Notes: a model not told the origin generated them from the sequence alone. DNA of 64,000 nucleotides from Paenibacillus thermotolerans (GCF_028745515.1 NZ_JAQZSG010000011.1:1-64000); one strand, 5' to 3'; positions 34,190-42,460 are shown, counted from the stretch's first letter. A program made the numbers and translations.

Positions 34190-34603
34190 ATGAGTAAACG
34201 ATATTTTACCCCCGAAGAGGCGAACGAACTGCTGCCCTTCGTGATAGAGGATATTCATAGACTGCAAGAAACGAAAGACGGCTTCGTCAATAAAGCGATG
34301 CGTCTCAGAGAGGTGCGGCTGCTCGCGCAAGCGAACCCGACCGATGCGGCGGAGGACGAAATTTTTCGTTTGGAAACGGAAATGGAGTTTTTGCAGCTGG
34401 AGGCGAAGACGCTCATCGAAAGCATTCGCATGAAGGGTGCGGAGCTGAAGGATATCGATACGGGACTTGTCGACTTCCCGGGGCGGATCGATGGGGAGGA
34501 AGTGCTGCTCTGTTGGAAGATGGGCGAGGACCGGATCGCATTTTACCATGGATTGAACGATGGCTTTCGCGGAAGGAAGCCGATTCCGGGAGGAACGGAA
34601 TGA
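34190..34603 (+). CDS. DUF2203-family protein
   Basis: A 137-residue soluble protein, starting MSKRYFTPEEANELLPFV, the signature of DUF2203, and ending with the conserved LVDFPGRIDGEEVLLCWKMGEDRIAFYHGLNDGFRGRKPI. A helical hairpin or coiled coil fills residues 20-90. Function unknown. ATG follows AGGAGGGG. Its stop overlaps the start of the copper gene by four bases (ATGA), so translation is coupled, though a copper role is not established. Confidence 0.85.
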   Translation: MSKRYFTPEEANELLPFVIEDIHRLQETKDGFVNKAMRLREVRLLAQANPTDAAEDEIFRLETEMEFLQLEAKTLIESIRMKGAELKDIDTGLVDFPGRIDGEEVLLCWKMGEDRIAFYHGLNDGFRGRKPIPGGTE

Positions 34604-36351
34604 CTTTCTTGACAGCAAGAACGATACGCAAGCGGGTTATTGCCGCGGCAGTATGTTTGATTGCCGCGTGTTTTGCCGCCTCTCCGGGGGTATCGGCACA
34701 TACGAAGCTAAAGCAATCGGTGCCCGCGGAAGGGGAAGTCATGGAGTCGGCTCCTCCGGAAATTCGGCTTACGTTCAGCGGGAAGCTGGAGGATGCGCTG
34801 CATACGGTCACTCTTACGCCGGAGGGCGGCGAAGCGGTCCCGCTGAATGAGCCGGCGCTGGACGAATCCGGGACGGCGCTGTCGGTGCCGCTGCCCGGCG
34901 GGCTGGCGAACGGGGCTTATACGATATATTACCGGGCGGTGTCCGCGGACGGACATCCGGTCGAGGGGAATATCGGATTTGAGCTTCGCGCTCCCGAGCC
35001 GGCACCGGCGGGCGAGCCTGCGCCTTCGGTGGAGGAACCGGCCGAGACGGCTGAGCCCGAGAAGCCGGGTGACGGCGGAGCGCCGGCGGCTCCCGCAGAC
35101 CCGGGTGCAACGGATGAAGACCATTCCGGTCATGCGGGACACGAGGAACAGCCGGCGATGCCGGAGAAACCGGCCTCAAAGACCGGCGATGCATTTCTGG
35201 GCGCCATGTATACATCCAGCGCGATTTATTATGTCACTCTGCTGGCGCTGGCCGGATGGGCGCTCTGGAGCCTGCTGTACCGATGGGGCGAAAGCGATGC
35301 CGAGTGGAGAGCTCCGCTCGGTATTTGGCTGCAGGCGCTGCATCTGGCGGCGTTTCTGCTGCTTGCGGCGCTCCAATGGGCCGATGTGCAGGCCGGGGGC
35401 GGCTTAGACGCGCTCCTGAACTTTGTGCGGACCACGGATATCGGCCGCTCGTGGCTGTTCACGCTGCTGCTGTCCGCCGCGGGCTTTGCGCTGCTGTTCC
35501 GCTACCGTTACGTGGATGCGTCTTGGGCCGCGCTGCTCATCGCCGCCAAGACGCTGCGCGGCCACTCCGGCATGACCGACTCGGTCGCGCTGTCCCGCCT
35601 CTTCGACGGAATCCACCTGGCGGCGGCTTCCTTGTGGGTCGGCGGGTTGCTAACGCTGCTCGTGCTGCTCCGCCGCAACCGGGAGAGGCTCGCGGCGTTC
35701 GTGCCGGCGTTCTCGACGGCGGCGCTGCTCGCCTTCGCCGTGCTTGCCGCCACCGGAATCGTGCAAGCGATGTGGATTTCGAAGCATATCTCGGTCATCC
35801 TGGCGACGGGCTGGGGCACGCTGCTGATTGCAAAGCTTATGATCGTGCTGCTCGTGCTGCCGGTCGCCTTCATCCTGCGGCGCTCGTTCGCCGCCGGCAA
35901 GGCGGGCCGGTTTCAAGGCTGGCTCCGGGCCGACATTGTGTTATTGGCAGCCGTTATTGCCGTTACCGGCGCGCTGACGCACACCAGCCCGGTGCCGCCG
36001 CGGGACCCGTTGCATTGGCACGTCATGGGCGAGACGATTCATATGACCGCGAACGTATCGCCTAACCTGCCGGGCAGGAACGATACGGAAGTGCTTGTAT
36101 GGGTGCCCGAAGGCGAAGGGGTTCCGGCTGCGGTCACGGCCGTCATTCGCGACGAGGCGAATAACGAGCTCGCCGTCGAGATGGCGAGAGTGGAAAACAG
36201 CGAGGACGTGGCGATGTTTCCCGGCTTCGACCGGTACGGTTACAAGGGCAAGCTGCGCATGAAGCACCCCGATCGGGAAACGCTCGTCATCATTGTCGTC
36301 CGAGCGACCGGCGAACGGGTCGTATATGAGAAAAAGCTATCGGAGCCGTAA
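34600..36351 (+). CDS. CopC-CopD fusion copper-transport protein (YcnJ-like)
   Basis: A 583-residue exported fusion. After a signal peptide, the mature protein begins HTKLKQSVPAEGEVMESAPPEIRLTFSG, a CopC domain whose first His is the copper ligand; AVSADGHPVEGNIGFE gives the second. A Pro/Ala/Glu-rich linker with a DEDHSGHAGHEEQ His patch (about 172) leads to about eight membrane helices (CopD), and a C-terminal soluble domain of about 100 residues. The family imports copper for cuproenzymes. ATG 34600 overlaps the preceding stop. The stop codon lies in the terminator hairpin. Confidence 0.9.
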   Translation: MTFLTARTIRKRVIAAAVCLIAACFAASPGVSAHTKLKQSVPAEGEVMESAPPEIRLTFSGKLEDALHTVTLTPEGGEAVPLNEPALDESGTALSVPLPGGLANGAYTIYYRAVSADGHPVEGNIGFELRAPEPAPAGEPAPSVEEPAETAEPEKPGDGGAPAAPADPGATDEDHSGHAGHEEQPAMPEKPASKTGDAFLGAMYTSSAIYYVTLLALAGWALWSLLYRWGESDAEWRAPLGIWLQALHLAAFLLLAALQWADVQAGGGLDALLNFVRTTDIGRSWLFTLLLSAAGFALLFRYRYVDASWAALLIAAKTLRGHSGMTDSVALSRLFDGIHLAAASLWVGGLLTLLVLLRRNRERLAAFVPAFSTAALLAFAVLAATGIVQAMWISKHISVILATGWGTLLIAKLMIVLLVLPVAFILRRSFAAGKAGRFQGWLRADIVLLAAVIAVTGALTHTSPVPPRDPLHWHVMGETIHMTANVSPNLPGRNDTEVLVWVPEGEGVPAAVTAVIRDEANNELAVEMARVENSEDVAMFPGFDRYGYKGKLRMKHPDRETLVIIVVRATGERVVYEKKLSEP

Positions 36352-36369
36352 GCTCCGATAGCTTTTTTT
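36333..36369 (+). terminator. Intrinsic terminator of the copCD gene
   Basis: AAGCTATCGGAGC pairs with GCTCCGATAGCTT around CGTAA (which contains the stop), followed by a T run. Confidence 0.9.
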
Positions 36370-36403
36370 TAGCAGGGACAACGTACTAACGGCATCTTCA
36401 AAA

Positions 36404-36586
36404 TAACGGACGCCACAGACGCTATATGGCCAATTTGCCCACCGCCGCGCCGCTAACGGACACCACAGACGCTAAACCCCGATTTTTGGCGCTGATTCCA
36501 GCTTTTTCGAGGCAATAACTGCAGTGGTGTCCGTTACAACTGAAAACTCGATTCAAAACGCCGAATAACTGCATCTGTGTCCGTTA
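36404..36586. repeat. Four-copy palindromic element, second locus
   Basis: Four 21-bp copies of TAACGGAC-N10-CTA type: two direct (36404, 36454) and two inverted (36516, 36566). The steps are 50, 62 and 50 bp, the same plan as the element at 6583-6770 but with a diverged core (ACAGACGCTA or ACTGCAGTTA halves). No gene lies between 36370 and 36614. Confidence 0.78.
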
Positions 36587-36614
36587 GAGCGAGCCGTCAG
36601 GCTTGTTTCCTACT

Positions 36615-37550
36615 TTACAGCGCTGCCGCTTCTTCCTTCCACGCCTGCGGGTGCTGGTCGCTGACATAACGCACGGCGGCGGCGTTGGCGTCGACCTGCT
36701 CGGGCGTCTTGCAGCCCGGAATGACGCAGGTGACCGCATCGTGCTTGAGGCACCAGGCGAGCGACCACATCGCCATGTCCATGCCGGCCGGAACCTCGTT
36801 CTTGCGGATGTTCTCCACCTCGGTCAGCTTGGCGATGCGCTGCTCGGCGTCATGCCGGTGGCGCACGTCGTTGTCGCCGAAAACCGCGCCCGGCTTGTAT
36901 TTGCCGGTTAAATAGCCGCTGGCCAGCGGCACCCGTGCGAGCACGCCCAAATCGTGCTCGATGCAGGCCGGGAACACGCGGTTTTCCGGCGCCCGATCCA
37001 ACCGGTTGTATACGACTTGAATGGAGGATGCGCCGACTTTGACCGCCGCCTCCGTTTGATGCAAATTGTCGTTGCTGCCGATGGAGATGCCGAGATGGCG
37101 GATTTTGCCTTCCCGCACTTGTTTGTCGAGCATCGTCCAGAGCTCATCGTTGTCGAACGCGTCGTCCGAACCGGAATGAAACTGATACAGATCTATGTAA
37201 TCGGTTTGCAGCGCACGGAGCGATTCCTCCAGCTGCTCCTTCACGTCCGCCGCGCTCCAGCGCTGTTCCCGCTCGAACAGCCGGTTGAAGCGGTGCCCGA
37301 ACTTTGTCGCAACGACCCAATCCTCGCGCCGGTCCTGTTTCAGAAATTGACCGATCAGCCGTTCCGACAGATGGTCCCCGTAGCATTCCGCCGTATCGAT
37401 CAGATTGATGCCCGCTTCCTTCGCCCGGCGCAGCACCGCGTCCGCTTCCTCCTGGGAGTAGGTGAGGCCCCATTCGCCGCCGAACTGCCACGTGCCGATG
37501 CCGATCACGGACACCTTCATGCCCGACCGTCCCAATCGCCGATATTTCAT
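36615..37550 (-). CDS. Aldo/keto reductase
   Basis: A 311-residue NADPH-dependent AKR. Visible are GIGTWQFGGEWG (about 17), the catalytic tetrad Asp/Tyr region NLIDTAECYGDHLSER (about 48), Lys in VVATKFGHRF (about 80), His in DLYQFHSGSDD (about 113) and the closing CVIPGCKTPEQVDANAAA. ATG 37550 follows GGAGG; the open frame extends 13 codons upstream without an RBS. It stands alone and no substrate can be inferred. It lacks the Cys-rich tail of the AKR at 21979. Confidence 0.9.
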   Translation of the reverse strand: MKYRRLGRSGMKVSVIGIGTWQFGGEWGLTYSQEEADAVLRRAKEAGINLIDTAECYGDHLSERLIGQFLKQDRREDWVVATKFGHRFNRLFEREQRWSAADVKEQLEESLRALQTDYIDLYQFHSGSDDAFDNDELWTMLDKQVREGKIRHLGISIGSNDNLHQTEAAVKVGASSIQVVYNRLDRAPENRVFPACIEHDLGVLARVPLASGYLTGKYKPGAVFGDNDVRHRHDAEQRIAKLTEVENIRKNEVPAGMDMAMWSLAWCLKHDAVTCVIPGCKTPEQVDANAAAVRYVSDQHPQAWKEEAAAL

Positions 37551-37712
37551 TACAAAATGCCTCCTTTTCGCCAAAACGCCCTTATTCACAATATTACCAG
37601 TCTTTACCGCGAAACTCTATTCATACTCTAAGGATATTCCGAAGGTTCCCAATTTACTATATGTTGCAGGGAGAACATTTTTCAGGAGGGAGTTATGGTA
37701 ATGGTTTAGGGA

Positions 37713-37741
37713 TTGCAAACGGAGGGGAGAAGTGATATTAT
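37713..37741 (+). promoter_or_regulatory. Promoter of tRNA-Gly
   Basis: TTGCAA (37713-37718), 17-bp spacer, TATTAT (37736-37741), 19 bases before the tRNA 5' end. Confidence 0.65.
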
Positions 37742-37760
37742 TTTCTTCGCAATCTCATTT

Positions 37761-37834
37761 GCGGGTGTAGTTCAATGGCAGAACTCCAGCTTCCCAAGCT
37801 GGTGGCGTGGGTTCGATTCCCATCACCCGCTCCA
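37761..37834 (+). tRNA. tRNA-Gly, anticodon CCC
   Basis: Full cloverleaf: acceptor GCGGGTG/CACCCGC, D-arm AGTTCAATGGCAGAACT, anticodon arm CCAGC-TTCCCAA-GCTGG giving anticodon CCC, T-arm with GTTCGATTC, and an encoded 3' CCA. It reads GGG codons. A dedicated promoter and a terminator flank it, so it is a single-tRNA transcript. Confidence 0.95.
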
Positions 37835-37849
37835 TACATATAATTCTGA

Positions 37850-37882
37850 GAAGCCTTGATGCACAAGGCTTCTTTTCTTTTT
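37850..37882 (+). terminator. Intrinsic terminator of tRNA-Gly
   Basis: GAAGCCTTG pairs with CAAGGCTTC, followed by a T-rich tail. Confidence 0.85.
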
Positions 37883-37954
37883 CACTGCATCGGCTGTATG
37901 AAACGGGGGGCAAGGGGTGGAAGGCGCCCGCCGTTAGTTGTTACCGCTTTCGGG

Positions 37955-38098
37955 TTAAGCCTGCTGCTTGCTTACCTTGTCCATAAGATCTCTTCGTTTC
38001 ATTTCATCTTGCAGTAATTTGATGAATTCTTCTTCCAGTTGAAGTTTTAAAGCAATTTGATATGCCGTAATTAATGCTTCATCCGTAAGGTTTTGCAT
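37955..38098 (-). CDS. sda: Sporulation histidine kinase inhibitor Sda
   Basis: A 47-residue helical-hairpin protein starting MQNLTDEALITAYQIALKL and continuing EEEFIKLLQDEMKRRDL. It aligns along its length with B. subtilis Sda (46 residues; L-[ST]-DE-x-LI, DFIELIENEIKRRSL). Sda binds the dimerisation domain of KinA/KinB and blocks entry to sporulation when replication is disturbed. The RBS on the minus strand is GGAAGGGG, nine bases before the ATG. A weak DnaA-box-like TTATCCATT lies upstream (about 38196), which would suit replication-status control but matches only 7 of 9 bases. Confidence 0.85.
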   Translation of the reverse strand: MQNLTDEALITAYQIALKLQLEEEFIKLLQDEMKRRDLMDKVSKQQA

Positions 38099-38200
38099 GA
38101 TTACCCCTTCCGTAAGGCGAACGGCGCTCCTCCCCTCACCCAGGGATTAATTATGAGTATTTTTACAGACGTTTTATACAAAAAAAGGGCAATTTATCCA

Positions 38201-38686
38201 TTAGGAGGAAGGTGCGTGTTTTGTATTGATCAGCCTGCCGATCCCCAGCGCAAAATGACTCCAAAAAATTTCTTCGACCATTTGCCCTTGCTGGCCGTCC
38301 TTGCACCTGACGGTGACGATCACTTCCGTGCTTTTTTCATATTTCGCTTTCGTTCGTTTCTCTTCATTCTTGGTAAGCAAAAGATCTACCAAGAAGCCGC
38401 TCAACAGCCCGAACACCAGGCCGATAAAGCCCCAAATAATCGGCCCCCACGCCAGAACGAAGCCGTAAATCGAACCGAGCAGCATGAAAATAACGCCGGA
38501 AATGCACGCCGCATCGACAAGGCTTTTGCCGTCGGAGCGATGAATCGTGTCGAATATTTGCGAGCGTTCCACTCGCCGGTCGATCGGAATCGCAACGATG
38601 TTCTCGGGTCCGATTCCTCTGCTTTTTAACTTTTCCAAACACATTTCCAGTTCCGTCGAATATTCGAAGGTCGCTACGATGTGCAC
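38201..38686 (-). CDS. Two-helix membrane protein, stress-protein-like
   Basis: A 161-residue protein: a soluble N-terminal part (HIVATFEYSTELEMCLEKLKSRGI...ENIVAIPID) like the ferredoxin-like fold of DUF1269/general-stress membrane proteins, two Gly-rich membrane helices (about 60-105, GVIFMLLGSIYGFVLAWGP and GFIGLVFGLLSGFLV), and a C-terminal TEVIVTVRCKDGQQ segment repeating the first fold. GTG 38686 is preferred since GAGGTGA lies six bases upstream. It follows the next gene by only five bases and is surely co-transcribed. Function unknown. Confidence 0.65.
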   Translation of the reverse strand: MHIVATFEYSTELEMCLEKLKSRGIGPENIVAIPIDRRVERSQIFDTIHRSDGKSLVDAACISGVIFMLLGSIYGFVLAWGPIIWGFIGLVFGLLSGFLVDLLLTKNEEKRTKAKYEKSTEVIVTVRCKDGQQGQMVEEIFWSHFALGIGRLINTKHAPSS

Positions 38687-38691
38687 AGGGC

Positions 38692-39456
38692 TCACCTCAT
38701 CGATTCATAGATTTCATCAAAGTTTCCCTGTTGGAAGTGGTTCCTCAAATAATTTCCTTGCTCGATCTCAAATACTTTATTGTTCACTACGGCTTTGGCG
38801 TATGTATCGTACATGGAAAAAAGATATATGGACGGAAAATAAAGAATCCATTGCGGATCTATCACCGAGGTCGCTTTGGCGAAATCGCCTATAGACGAAA
38901 AATAAACGCCCTCAAGCAAATGGGAAAAATGCAGCACGAAGCCCCACCAAAAAAAGCTGAATAACGCCGCCGCCAGGCGCTGCAAATAAATATAGCCGAG
39001 AGCGGGCATCAATAACGACCAAACGAGCGAAAGCAGCGGCTTTTTCTTTTCCAATATGTTTAATTCCAGCGCCGTGAAATGGAACGGTTTCATCTCACCG
39101 GTTTGGTTGTAGGCCAGTTGGTACGATTTGTTGCTTTCCACCGCTCTCCGGTAAGCATCCCACATGGCGAACACATAAACGGTAATGTAAACGAAAAAGT
39201 ACCTGAGGTTAATGATCTCTTTCGCCTTGTCGAATTCGCCGATCATCGAATAGAAGATGGAAGTGTTGATGTTCGAAAACGTATTGACGACATATTCGAA
39301 GCTCATTAAAAAAAAGCCCCAAGCGTAGCTGTTGACTCTAAAATGCCCGAATCCGGGAAATGCCGCCGACCACCACATGACAATCCACGGATTGTTAAAG
39401 CTTAACGAGTTATTGGAATAAGCCGTTGTACTAACGATACTTCGTCTTTGCTGCAT
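38692..39456 (-). CDS. Multi-pass membrane protein with duplicated TM2-like unit
   Basis: A 254-residue membrane protein. Two related halves are visible. The first has NPWIVMWWSAAFPGFGHFRVNSYAWGFFLMSFEYVVN and the second KPLLSLVWSLLMPALGYIYLQRLAAALFSFFWWGF; each pairs two helices around a P-x-x-G-H/Y turn as in TM2-type domains. Both halves then continue with an F-YS-IGEFDKA or YFSSIGDFAKA segment and a further helix ending MWDAYRRAV or MYDTYAKAV, so the repeat is about 110 residues. Function unknown. Its stop (TGA) lies inside the RBS of the downstream gene. Confidence 0.65.
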   Translation of the reverse strand: MQQRRSIVSTTAYSNNSLSFNNPWIVMWWSAAFPGFGHFRVNSYAWGFFLMSFEYVVNTFSNINTSIFYSMIGEFDKAKEIINLRYFFVYITVYVFAMWDAYRRAVESNKSYQLAYNQTGEMKPFHFTALELNILEKKKPLLSLVWSLLMPALGYIYLQRLAAALFSFFWWGFVLHFSHLLEGVYFSSIGDFAKATSVIDPQWILYFPSIYLFSMYDTYAKAVVNNKVFEIEQGNYLRNHFQQGNFDEIYESMR

Positions 39457-39698
39457 GCGTTGTACCTTCTTAACTTATTTATGACGGAATCGCTGTCTTT
39501 CAACGTATTATTTCCTTTTTGATGTATTTTATTACAAAAATTGGTTAATCAACGAAAATCAAACCACTGTCTATTAATGATCGGTACAGCTATACGGCTC
39601 GTGCTAGATATTTTCTTCATACGATAGATTAGCCGAACGGAAGATCCGGCATCCGATCGTTCCGTATCGGCAAAAAACGCGAGTTGAGGTGGGAACGA

Positions 39699-40069
39699 AT
39701 GCCTGTCACAAAAGCGCTTTGCGATCGGCTGGCCCGAATAATCGGCGGTAAAGGGCAGCATCAGAAGGACGAATGCACGTACGAAAACTCAACGCTACGA
39801 TTCTAGGGAAAAAATATGATACGGAGCATGAGATCGTCGTCCAGTCGCTTAAGAACGGGAAGTCGCTGAATACGGGGGAAATTACCCTGCTGCAGCGGGA
39901 AGTTCAACGCTTCGTACGCAAGGCAACCAGGCTTGGACTTAGAGTAAGCGCCGTTCACAATCACTGGTTGTTCGATAAGCCGCGGCTGATGTATGTTCAT
40001 GTCGAATCCGTAGAAAATCCGATCAGATTTGCAAGAAAGATGGCTGTATTGCTGAGAGGTCTGAAATAA
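39699..40069 (+). pseudogene. DUF1259 (LppY/LpqO-like) gene with a one-base frameshift
   Basis: The N-terminal part MPVTKALCDRLARIIGGKG (ATG 39699 behind GAGGTGGG) reads in one frame to ECT near 39780. The conserved remainder, VRKLNATILGKKY, SLNTGEITLLQREVQRFV and SAVHNHWLFDKPRLMYVHVESVENP, is in the next frame. The span is 371 bases, one short of a whole number of codons, so one base is missing. An ATG at 39775 could restart a 98-residue product lacking the first strand. Family function is unknown. A sequencing error would explain it equally well. Confidence 0.8.
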
Positions 40070-40076
40070 GCACAAA

Positions 40077-40114
40077 AGAAAGGAAGGTCCGAAAAGTCGG
40101 GCCTTCCTTTCTGT
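40077..40114. terminator. Bidirectional intrinsic terminator
   Basis: AGAAAGGAAGG pairs with CCTTCCTTTCT, with an inner CCGA/TCGG step, between two convergent genes. Confidence 0.8.
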
Positions 40115-40125
40115 ATGGCATCGAA

Positions 40126-41148
40126 TCAGCCTTCGCCGCGCGGCGGAAGACTCCTCAAGAAGTCGTAAGCTTCCTGCACCGTTTTTACCGGTACGATCTT
40201 TATATCGTAACCTCTGCGTTCGGCTTCGGCCTGTACGTCGCGGGTATTCGAGTCGCCCGGCGCAACGTCTGCGGGTGCGAAAAAGATATCGACCTCCGCG
40301 CGGTGAGCGGCTACGATTTTTTCCTGAATGCCGCCGATTTGTCCGACGTTTCCTTCCAGGTCGACGGATCCGGTTCCGGCTATTTTGTAGCCTTTGCTGA
40401 TCGGCTCCGGCATCAGCTGATTGAGAATTTCCAGCGAAAGCATAAGACCGGCGGACGGCCCGCCTATATCGGCCACTTCAATGCCGACCTTTCGCTGCGT
40501 CTCAACCGTCACCGCATCCTCCGGCAATATTCCCAAACCGGCGCCCGTTCCGTCGCCTAAAGAAATCGTCTCTACACCTTCCGTTCGCATAGCGCCGCTT
40601 CGCATAAAAGCGATCTCCACGCTGTCCCCGGGCTTTACGCCGCTCATGAGCCGCTTGAAATCAGCCGTCTGCGCAACCTTAATTCCGTTAACCGCTTGAA
40701 TCACGTCGCCCACCTTGAGCGTTCCGGCCGCGCGCGAGCCGCCCGTAATCCCGGTTACGAAAACACCCTCGCGGTGAACCTCATACGGTTCCCCCGCAAC
40801 GCCGAACGCGGCTGCGACCGCATTTTGCTGCGAGCTTTTCATCATATGGTTTAATAAAAGGTCGTATTCCTCCGCGGTCAAATTGCCGCTCACTTCCTCT
40901 GCCTTGCGAACTCTCGTATCCGGCGCCGCCAATCCGTAGAGCACCTCATAGAGATGCTCCGCCTTTAAGCTTAATACGGTAGACAAATTAAGACTTCCTT
41001 CGCCCGATTTATGCCCGTTCTCTACGGCAACCATCGGCTGAAGCGGCTCTATGGTGCCGGGCTCATAAAGATAGTACGATACCGGAAAAAGAAGCGTTCC
41101 CAACAATAATGCGGCGGAAGCCAGACCGGTTATCCATTTTCTTTTCAC
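40126..41148 (-). CDS. PDZ and Lon-like S16 serine protease (YlbL/SepM family)
   Basis: A 340-residue membrane-anchored protease. The N-terminal anchor is KWITGLASAALLLGTLLFPVSYYL. A PDZ domain (about 120-200) contains VFVTGITGGSRAAGTLKVGDVIQAVNG. The C-terminal S16 domain has the catalytic Ser in GIEVADIGGPSAGLMLSLEIL and the Lys in VGQIGGIQEKIVAAHRAEVD. In B. subtilis YlbL (DdcP) cleaves the checkpoint inhibitor YneA after DNA damage; in streptococci SepM trims a pheromone. GTG 41148 is favoured because the promoter -10 (TACAAT) overlaps the upstream ATG 41208, which therefore cannot be translated from that transcript. Confidence 0.82.
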   Translation of the reverse strand: MKRKWITGLASAALLLGTLLFPVSYYLYEPGTIEPLQPMVAVENGHKSGEGSLNLSTVLSLKAEHLYEVLYGLAAPDTRVRKAEEVSGNLTAEEYDLLLNHMMKSSQQNAVAAAFGVAGEPYEVHREGVFVTGITGGSRAAGTLKVGDVIQAVNGIKVAQTADFKRLMSGVKPGDSVEIAFMRSGAMRTEGVETISLGDGTGAGLGILPEDAVTVETQRKVGIEVADIGGPSAGLMLSLEILNQLMPEPISKGYKIAGTGSVDLEGNVGQIGGIQEKIVAAHRAEVDIFFAPADVAPGDSNTRDVQAEAERRGYDIKIVPVKTVQEAYDFLRSLPPRGEG

Positions 41149-41206
41149 ATCTTTCCTATATGCAAGCACTCGCTCTAATCCTCTCCCAATGCAGCTTCTG
41201 ACATCC

Positions 41207-41235
41207 ATTGTAAACGATAACGACCTTAAACCCAA
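41207..41235 (-). promoter_or_regulatory. Promoter of the S16/PDZ protease gene
   Basis: On the minus strand, TTGGGT (41235-41230), 17-bp spacer, TACAAT (41212-41207). Confidence 0.6.
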
Positions 41236-41342
41236 AATAGGAAAAAGGGCCGCAGTCGGCACGCGTGAATGCGAAGCGAATACACTATCATATCTTCTTA
41301 TTCGAATTATCAATATTTCTTATGATTGAAGGTGTGACATCA

Positions 41343-42104
41343 GTGGAAGCCGAAATAGTGGTCATGGGTTTCCTAGTGGGGGCTCTAGTGGGCATGACCG
41401 GCGTAGGAGGCGCTGCGCTCCTGACTCCGATACTCATGTGGATCGGCATCAACCCCAGCGTGGCGGTAGCCACGGATTTATTTTACAACTCCGTGACGAA
41501 ACTGTTCGGAAGCATCCAGCATATCCGGCAGAAAACGATCGACCTTGCGCTAGTCAAATATTTGGCGGCGGGCAGCATACCGAGCGCCGTGACGGCGGTG
41601 CTCATTCTGCAAATGTATCCGCCGCTCGCGGGGCATCAGGACTCGATCATTAAACACGCGCTTGGCGTCGTGCTTGTCATCGTCGCGCTCACTACGATCG
41701 CAAAGCAGTTTTTCGAGAAGCTCGGGTCCAACCGCTGGCAGGAAAAGCCGCTGCACGAGAAGAAGTGGCTCACGATCATGATCGGGGTCGTGCTCGGCTT
41801 TATCGTCGGGCTGACGTCGATCGGCTCGGGATCGCTGTTCGCGCTCGCAATGATATTTTTATATCGTATGCCTGCGGCTACGCTCGTCGGGACGGATATT
41901 TTGCATGCTTTTTTGCTCGTTTCGGCGGCCGGCGCCATGCATGCGTTGTACGGCAATATCGACTACATGCTTGCTTTTAACCTGCTGCTTGGGTCGGTGC
42001 CGGGCGTCATTCTCGGAAGCCGATTGTCGGCAAGGCTGCCGGCGAAGCCGCTGAGAACGTTCATGGCGGCTCTGATTCTCATCAGCGGGTTGAAGTTGAT
42101 TTGA
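41343..42104 (+). CDS. TauE/SafE-family membrane permease
   Basis: A 253-residue protein with about seven to eight membrane helices. The two family repeats are visible: GFLVGALVGMTGVGGAALLTPILMWIGINPSVAVATDL and GVVLGFIVGLTSIGSGSLFALAMIFLYRMPAATLVGTDI. The family exports sulfite, sulfoacetate or related anions. GTG 41343 is chosen for GAAGGTG eight bases upstream. The gene sits alone, so its substrate is unknown. Confidence 0.85.
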   Translation: MEAEIVVMGFLVGALVGMTGVGGAALLTPILMWIGINPSVAVATDLFYNSVTKLFGSIQHIRQKTIDLALVKYLAAGSIPSAVTAVLILQMYPPLAGHQDSIIKHALGVVLVIVALTTIAKQFFEKLGSNRWQEKPLHEKKWLTIMIGVVLGFIVGLTSIGSGSLFALAMIFLYRMPAATLVGTDILHAFLLVSAAGAMHALYGNIDYMLAFNLLLGSVPGVILGSRLSARLPAKPLRTFMAALILISGLKLI

Positions 42105-42124
42105 CGGAAGAAGCAAGCTATAAT
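42096..42124 (+). promoter_or_regulatory. Promoter of pheS-pheT
   Basis: TTGATT (42096-42101), 17-bp spacer, TATAAT (42119-42124). The -35 overlaps the end of the preceding gene. Confidence 0.8.
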
Positions 42125-42130
42125 GGAACG

Positions 42131-42436
42131 CAAAAGCTTTAATTGACTTACTGAATAGCCAAAGGCTGTGAAAGAGAACAGTAAGCGCATGGACGCTTCA
42201 CAGGGAGGAGCCGGCCGGAGATTGAGAGCCGCTTCGTATGAGTCCCGCGCCGAATTCGCTCTTGAGCCGTTGCCTGAACCCCGTCGCGGGCAAGTAGGGC
42301 CAACCGTCTAAGCGCACGTTACGCGCTTGAATCGAGTGCGCAGCAAAACGTCCGAACCGTCAGTTTCGGCGCTGCGAATGAGGGTGGTACCGCGACCTTA
42401 TCGTCCCTTTATTGGGGGAGATAAGGTCTTTTTGCA
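42131..42436 (+). promoter_or_regulatory. T-box leader of pheST, Phe (TTC) specifier
   Basis: AGTA loop in GAACAGTAAG near the 5' end; likely specifier TTC at 42255-42257 in GAA-TTC-G; T-box AGGGTGGTACCGCG at 42381-42394; terminator GACCTTATC pairing with GATAAGGTC before TTTTTG. Uncharged tRNA-Phe should prevent termination. Confidence 0.93.
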
Positions 42437-42460
42437 TTTAAGAGCAGGAGGATGAAGAGA

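Noticed and set aside
38190-38210. DnaA box upstream of sda
   Set aside because: TTATCCATT matches only 7 of 9 positions and stands alone; too weak to list as a site.
41149-41208. ATG 41208 as start of the S16/PDZ protease
   Set aside because: It overlaps the predicted -10 (TACAAT) and has no RBS; GTG 41148 fits transcript and membrane anchor better.
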